Source: Nemesobacter sp965249045 (GTDB lineage: Bacteria > Desulfobacterota_D > UBA1144 > Nemesobacterales > Nemesobacteraceae). From it: a stretch of DNA of 64,000 nt. The stretch covers positions 1,054,001 to 1,118,000 of the forward strand of contig OZ252213.1 of assembly GCA_965249045.1 (NCBI GenBank), read 5' to 3'. A model generated the notes under the pieces. The model was given only the letters and a program-made list of their open reading frames with translations, was not told the origin of the DNA and searched no databases. The position numbers were made by a program, and so were the translations under genes. Below, piece after piece: positions 60,577 to 64,000 of this stretch; within the stretch, counting starts at the first letter, position 1; each line of letters begins with the position of its first letter.

Positions 60577-61446
60577 AAAGACTACACGGGAAGCGTTGCG
60601 AACCTTCCACCCATCTTGCCTATACTTGCTCAAAGTCGATGGCTTAAAGATCTTGGAACATTAACGACATCCGCAGCTACAAGATTTGATAAGGCCCTGG
60701 ACGCCAAGTACGCAAAGGATGCTCTAGGCGGAGGCAATCACAGGCTGTTTGACGGGGGACACACCCTCGGAGGAGCCTGGTCGAACATTGCCGACATGTG
60801 TGCCAAAACAGGATGTTCAACCAGAGAGCAAATCAACGGATATTTCGGGGCTCTGTGGAAAGATGCTATCACCCCGAAAGGGTTACCTTTTATGACTATG
60901 GAAAAGCAGACCTACGATTCGTTGGCTAACGAGTTGAGCAATTATGGAATCAGCAAGAGTTGGACTTACGACGCTTTGTCTTATGAAGCTTTGGAGATAC
61001 TCGGGGCGGGAATATCAGCAGCGGCAGTAGTGTATTTCCTGAAAACAGAACAGATTGAAGAATTGTCTCAAGCACTCGGTGCAATGGGAATTGTAAGTAT
61101 TGTTTCTGCCAACCCGCTTCTAGCTTTAGTTATGATTTCCTCCGTTGCATATGCAATTGCGACTGGAATCGACTTGAATGCAAAAGCTGCAGCGGAAGGG
61201 GTCATAATAAGTTCGATCATTTCGGGGTCACTTGTATTGCTTCCAGGGGCATTTTTGTTGCAGTTAACAGCCGCAGTTGCGATTGCCATTCTGCTTGAAA
61301 AAACGATGAAGGACGAGAACTATGAATTTGCCAAGGACTACGCAATGGAAAAAATTAATGAGTTGAAAACTTGGATTCCAGATATTCAAAAAGAGGCGAA
61401 TGCGTGGTGCCGTTTGAGCAGTTCCCCGAAGTTGCTGAAAGTATAA
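60559..61446 (+). CDS. 5'-truncated membrane protein of unknown function
   Basis: An open frame begins after TAG 60556, inside the repeat arm, with IIPNAKDYTGSVANLPP; no ATG precedes it and TTG 60616 has no clear ribosome-binding site, so the N-terminus is probably missing. Mid-region: ATRFDKALDAKYAKDALGGG then NHRLFDGGHTLGGAW. The C-terminal half has several hydrophobic segments (ILGAGISAAAVVYFLKT, IVSIVSANPLLALVMISS, AEGVIISSIISGSLVLLPGA). The HRLFDGGH motif occurs in proteins I cannot name. Stop at 61446. Confidence 0.5.
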   Translation, partial: SIIPNAKDYTGSVANLPPILPILAQSRWLKDLGTLTTSAATRFDKALDAKYAKDALGGGNHRLFDGGHTLGGAWSNIADMCAKTGCSTREQINGYFGALWKDAITPKGLPFMTMEKQTYDSLANELSNYGISKSWTYDALSYEALEILGAGISAAAVVYFLKTEQIEELSQALGAMGIVSIVSANPLLALVMISSVAYAIATGIDLNAKAAAEGVIISSIISGSLVLLPGAFLLQLTAAVAIAILLEKTMKDENYEFAKDYAMEKINELKTWIPDIQKEANAWCRLSSSPKLLKV

Positions 61447-61521
61447 ACCTGCTGAAACCGGATATAATTTCCGCGCGGGTTTTTTCTGCTTTTCATAAAA
61501 ACATCTGTTAAGGAGTTCTCC

Positions 61522-61872
61522 ATGTCCAAAGACGCTGAAATAAGACTGAAAGTGATTCTTGGGGATGACAATGTTCCCGAAGAGATTCTCTGGGATGCTT
61601 CGCAATCCCAGGAACCGGGAGAAAAACGCTGTGAGGCGGTTTTTCTCTCCATGTGGGATGCCGAGAAGAAAGAATCTCTGGTAATAGATCTTTGGACCAA
61701 GAAAATGGAAGTAGGAGAGATGAGCTATCATTTTTACTATACGATGATGAAGATGGCCGATACTTATGAAAGGGCTACCTCGCAGGGGCAGGTATCGCGC
61801 AGAATGAGAGAATTTGCAGGCGAGTTCGCCGAAATGGCTCGGGAGTCTTTTGAAGGACAGGAAAACTCCTGA
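61522..61872 (+). CDS. gldC: GldC-like protein
   Basis: 116 residues with TAAGGAG upstream. It matches the GldC layout: AEIRLKVILGDDNVPEEILW, then VIDLWTKKMEVGEMSYHFYY, MMKMADTYERATSQGQ and REFAGEFAEMARESF. GldC is required for gliding in some Bacteroidota; in other bacteria its role is not defined and no other gld genes are here, so a gliding function should not be assumed. Confidence 0.82.
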   Translation: MSKDAEIRLKVILGDDNVPEEILWDASQSQEPGEKRCEAVFLSMWDAEKKESLVIDLWTKKMEVGEMSYHFYYTMMKMADTYERATSQGQVSRRMREFAGEFAEMARESFEGQENS

Positions 61873-62005
61873 CCCAAGTGTTTTTATTCCGAAGACACTT
61901 GTTTCACACCTAAGCGACGGTTCTATCAGTCTGGTAGAACCTGGATTATTAGCATCCTTGATGCCTTGCGGCCCGGGAAACGCCGGTTCGGCCTGACGTT
62001 TCCCG
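61873..62005. terminator. three consecutive hairpins between convergent genes
   Basis: Between gldC and the MerT-like gene: CAAGTGT with ACACTTG (from about 61875), GGTTCTA (61919-61925) with TAGAACC (61935-61941), and CGGGAAACG (61974-61982) with CGTTTCCCG (61997-62005), the last a perfect 9-base stem. No T-runs. Likely a bidirectional termination/boundary region. Confidence 0.5.
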
Positions 62006-62026
62006 AATCCGCTGACCCGAAAGAGA

Positions 62027-62422
62027 TCAATAAAATACTCTCACGGCGATGAAGGCGAAGAAAAAGCCTACGCACCATAAAAGTACGGATAACCAATATA
62101 TCCAGACGCTTGTCTTTCGTAATTTGGCACACGCCATCGCTTGCGCCGGATCAATCGGGCACGAAGCGTTTCTTGACCGCCAGAGCGTAGCCCCCGCGAT
62201 TAGAACCATCGCACCTGAGATTCCAAACGTCCAGATTTTGTATTTTGACAACGCTACCAGCCAAGGAGCGCTTCCCACGAGTCCCGCAAGAGCCGCACCG
62301 GCCCCGAGCGTCACTAGTAACGCGGGTAGGGCGCAACAAACCAGCGTTCCGGCAGACGTAAGCAGACTGAGCGCGGGAAGAATGCCTTCCTTCACTCCGT
62401 AGTCGGAATTGGGGTTATCCAT
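62027..62422 (-). CDS. MerT-like membrane protein
   Basis: 131 residues with three or four helices. SLLTSAGTLVCCALPALLVT contains the vicinal Cys pair of MerT-type mercury permeases, followed by GAGAALAGLVGSAPWLVALS and a WRSRNASCPIDPAQAMACAK loop with two more Cys. Last gene of a minus-strand heavy-metal cluster; the start overlaps the HMA gene by 8 bases. The metal may be mercury, copper or another thiophile; no merA is near. Confidence 0.68.
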   Translation of the reverse strand: MDNPNSDYGVKEGILPALSLLTSAGTLVCCALPALLVTLGAGAALAGLVGSAPWLVALSKYKIWTFGISGAMVLIAGATLWRSRNASCPIDPAQAMACAKLRKTSVWIYWLSVLLWCVGFFFAFIAVRVFY

Positions 62423-62798
62423 GTTCGCACCCCCTATCTATGGCGGCCACGTTGTATCCGGAGTCCGTGATAAGCTTCGTGAGCGTCGTATTATCAATGG
62501 TCAGCCCCGGTTTCATGGCGACTGCTACCAAGCCTTTGCCGAGATCAACCTTGATACCCGCAACGCCGTCGCGTTTGAGGAAGATTTTTTCCAGGGAACG
62601 CGCGCAGAAATCGCAGACAAGCCCGTTGACCTTGATATTGATAGTGTCTTCACAGGGTGCGTTCTCTATATTGCCGGCAGTGGCGGAGGGTTCCACCACT
62701 TCACCTTCATGGTTATGTCCGTGTTCTTCATGTGCCGCCTGGCTGTGGAACGTGAAGAAAAGGGTCATAAACGCAAGTGCAATAGTTAATATTTTCAT
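62415..62798 (-). CDS. secreted heavy-metal-associated (HMA) domain protein
   Basis: 127 residues with a signal peptide (ILTIALAFMTLFFTFHSQA). A His-rich region after it (AAHEEHGHNHEGE) and the HMA domain NIKVNGLVCDFCARSLEKIF with CxxC, VAGIKVDLGKGLVAVAM, and a C-terminal Cys-Glu-His-Gly. Likely a periplasmic metal relay, MerP-like. In the operon between an outer-membrane gene (10 bases upstream) and the MerT-like gene. Confidence 0.8.
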   Translation of the reverse strand: MKILTIALAFMTLFFTFHSQAAHEEHGHNHEGEVVEPSATAGNIENAPCEDTINIKVNGLVCDFCARSLEKIFLKRDGVAGIKVDLGKGLVAVAMKPGLTIDNTTLTKLITDSGYNVAAIDRGCEHG

Positions 62799-62808
62799 GA
62801 TTTTCTCC

Positions 62809-63456
62809 TTAAAATCTGATTATTAAGTTAAACAAAACCTCACCTTTGTTGCTGATTCCGACCTCGCCAAGATACTCGTTTTTAAACATCCGAACGAGAG
62901 GCGTAAAAGAGATTCTATCTCCCTCACCCGTGATATGGTCAACCTGCAGCATGAGCCACGAGTGAACATCATCGTAGTCCCCCAGGTAGGGGGCGATTCC
63001 CACTCGCGCTTTCTGCCTTAAGAACTTGTCTATATCTCTTGCGTAGTAAGCGCGGGTCTCATAACTCGTAAAATACCGTCGACTTTCCCAATCAAAGGCG
63101 ATATCGGTAAAGGCGGCGGGTTGGGTCTCGCCGTCGGGTAATCCTAGATCACCGTAGGCCATGCCTAAACCGCCTTTAAGATAAAGATTTGCCTGTGAGG
63201 TCGGCATGTTGTGGCGTTTCACCAGATAGTTAAGCTGCACGCCGTGGAACTGCCAACCCTCGTCGCGCCAGTATTCGGTCCTGTATCCCACTGAATACCT
63301 GGCCGTTGGCGAATAATGAACGTGAAGAGAGTGTACGCTCTTCTCGTTTTTCTGCATGATCGTCCAGCCGCCCGGATATGACACCGGACGGGACAGGGAC
63401 TGGGGAGTGTATCCCATAAATACCACGCAGCATAAAGCAAAAACTGCTGATTTCAT
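62809..63456 (-). CDS. outer-membrane beta-barrel-like protein of the metal cluster
   Basis: 215 residues with a signal peptide (FALCCVVFMGYTPQSLSRP). The remainder alternates charged and aromatic residues in short strands (SLHVHYSPTARYSVGYRTEY, FHGVQLNYLVKRH, ANLYLKGGLGMAYGD) and ends in FNLIIRF, a typical C-terminal aromatic for barrel insertion. First gene of the metal cluster; AGGAGG immediately before the ATG. Function inferred from context only. Confidence 0.65.
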   Translation of the reverse strand: MKSAVFALCCVVFMGYTPQSLSRPVSYPGGWTIMQKNEKSVHSLHVHYSPTARYSVGYRTEYWRDEGWQFHGVQLNYLVKRHNMPTSQANLYLKGGLGMAYGDLGLPDGETQPAAFTDIAFDWESRRYFTSYETRAYYARDIDKFLRQKARVGIAPYLGDYDDVHSWLMLQVDHITGEGDRISFTPLVRMFKNEYLGEVGISNKGEVLFNLIIRF

Positions 63457-63532
63457 GTTTCCTCCTAAATATCGATTATAGCCTGGCGACGCCTAAGCGA
63501 AGCCGTTTATAGCGCGCGAGGGCGCAGTTTGC

Positions 63533-63733
63533 TCAGGAGAGGTGTTTTGGAGGTTGAAAGGGGGTTTCGATCTGGCGGGATGGCGAAAGCTGATCGGCAA
63601 GAATTCCGATAGCTACTCTCTCGTAATGATCTTTTGATTGCTGAACCGGTAAGGCGTTTATCTGGACGCAATGCTGACAATCACAACCATTGCATTGGGG
63701 ATTATATACATAACTTGATAAATTCTTTTTCAC
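63533..63733 (-). CDS. small Cys-cluster protein downstream of the AT-hook gene
   Basis: 66 residues, GTG 63733 overlapping the TGA of the preceding gene (GTGA). MKKNLSSYVYNPQCNGCDCQ and HCVQ give four Cys and a His in a short stretch, a likely metal or redox site. Not recognised. The overlap and small size suggest a co-translated passenger in the IS1595 cassette. Confidence 0.5.
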   Translation of the reverse strand: MKKNLSSYVYNPQCNGCDCQHCVQINALPVQQSKDHYERVAIGILADQLSPSRQIETPFQPPKHLS

Positions 63734-63888
63734 TTTTTTATCTTCAAGCCTTCCCGCATTTTTTTATCCGCTGAAAGGAACATAGCTTTTGCTACTTCCT
63801 CGGGCGTTGCGTCTATTGGTTCGATTATGTTCTTCACCGGACGCCCCCGGGGTTTCTTTGCCTGATCTTTCTTCTTGTTATCACTCAT
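63730..63888 (-). CDS. 52-residue AT-hook-like protein downstream of IS1595 transposase
   Basis: MSDNKKKDQAKKPRGRPVKN then IIEPIDATPEEVAKAMFLSA and DKKMREGLKIKK. The PRGRP core and overall plan match the gene at 58512. It starts 37 bases after the stop of the transposase at the right edge, and its TGA overlaps the GTG of the next gene. AGAGG nine bases upstream of the ATG. A passenger of the IS1595-type element is the likeliest identity. Confidence 0.65.
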   Translation of the reverse strand: MSDNKKKDQAKKPRGRPVKNIIEPIDATPEEVAKAMFLSADKKMREGLKIKK

Positions 63889-63925
63889 CCTGCCAAACCT
63901 CTTACCTTGCCCGCCCTTTGACTGG

Positions 63926-64000
63926 TTAAACTCCAGAGACCAGTTCCTTATATGGAAGCTTTTTCCCTACCAGGCCCTTCGCAAGCAACGCCATCTGCTC
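63926..64000 (-). CDS. IS1595-family transposase, C-terminal end (runs off right edge)
   Basis: The last 24 codons read EQMALLAKGLVGKKLPYKEL then VSGV and TAA. The same C-terminal pattern (DQMAFLAKGMVGKRLPYKEL) ends the transposase at 55308. The catalytic part lies outside the window. Confidence 0.8.
   Translation of the reverse strand, partial: EQMALLAKGLVGKKLPYKELVSGV

Overview
The window comes from a Gram-negative, aerobically respiring bacterium. It encodes outer-membrane proteins (a TolC-type channel, a porin-like barrel, a CopB-like barrel), heme A synthesis, a caa3-type cytochrome oxidase and a complete alternative complex III. The mix of alternative complex III, a GldC-like protein, DUF4301 and heavy use of ATA/AGG codons suggests a little-cultured lineage (Bacteroidota-like gene families, but an organisation also seen in deltaproteobacterial or Dadabacteria-like genomes). 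The sequence alone does not settle the taxon.

Layout. 1-1.7 kb holds transposon debris (an IS1182-type transposase running off the left edge and a frameshifted IS21 istB) around a small lipoprotein. 1.8-4.9 kb: an M3 oligopeptidase and a solitary McrA-like HNH nuclease. 5.0-11.2 kb (minus): sco-ctaC-ctaD-coxC-coxD-ctaA-ctaB behind a good sigma70-like promoter. 11.4-16.8 kb (minus): mreB-mreC-mreD-mrdA-rodA, the rod-shape machinery. 17-24.5 kb: ygfZ, trxB, tRNA-Val, tRNA-Asp, a multicopper oxidase fused to a barrel-like tail, DUF4301 and manC. 24.6-26.3 kb: tRNA-Ser followed by an orphan metal-efflux outer-membrane gene and a decapitated partner gene. 26.2-31.1 kb: tRNA-modification genes mtaB and mnmA, an ArsP-like permease, tag, a heme-oxygenase-fold protein and tRNA-Arg. 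31.3-33.9 kb: an AT-rich accessory patch with an abortive-infection gene remnant cut by an IS256-type element. 34-37.5 kb (minus): a zinc-uptake cluster behind a Zur-like palindrome. 37.7-45.5 kb (plus): trpS, ribBA-ribH-nusB-trpD-trpC, peroxiredoxins, an Fe-S assembly factor and bioD. 45.6-53 kb: the alternative complex III operon actABCDEF plus a small single-helix gene. 53-61 kb: a mobile-element cluster (IS1380, IS1595, IS256 second copy) with passenger-like small genes and a secreted HExxHxxGxxH protease behind a structured leader. 61.5-63.5 kb: gldC-like and a heavy-metal (HMA / MerT-like / outer-membrane) operon. The right edge holds another IS1595 transposase end with small downstream genes.

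How it works together. Quinol electrons enter alternative complex III and pass via its cytochromes to the A2-type caa3 oxidase encoded 35 kb away; heme A for that oxidase is made by ctaA/ctaB and its CuA site is presumably loaded by Sco. Riboflavin, tryptophan, biotin and Fe-S genes form the housekeeping core between respiratory blocks.

The most informative observations are two insertion events whose victims can be rebuilt exactly: an IS256-type element with a 9-bp target duplication inside a 67-codon gene, and an IS1380-type element with a TTAA duplication inside a 119-codon secreted-protein gene just downstream of the complex III operon. A structured leader with mutually exclusive pairings upstream of the metalloprotease lipoprotein is the best candidate for an undescribed regulatory element.
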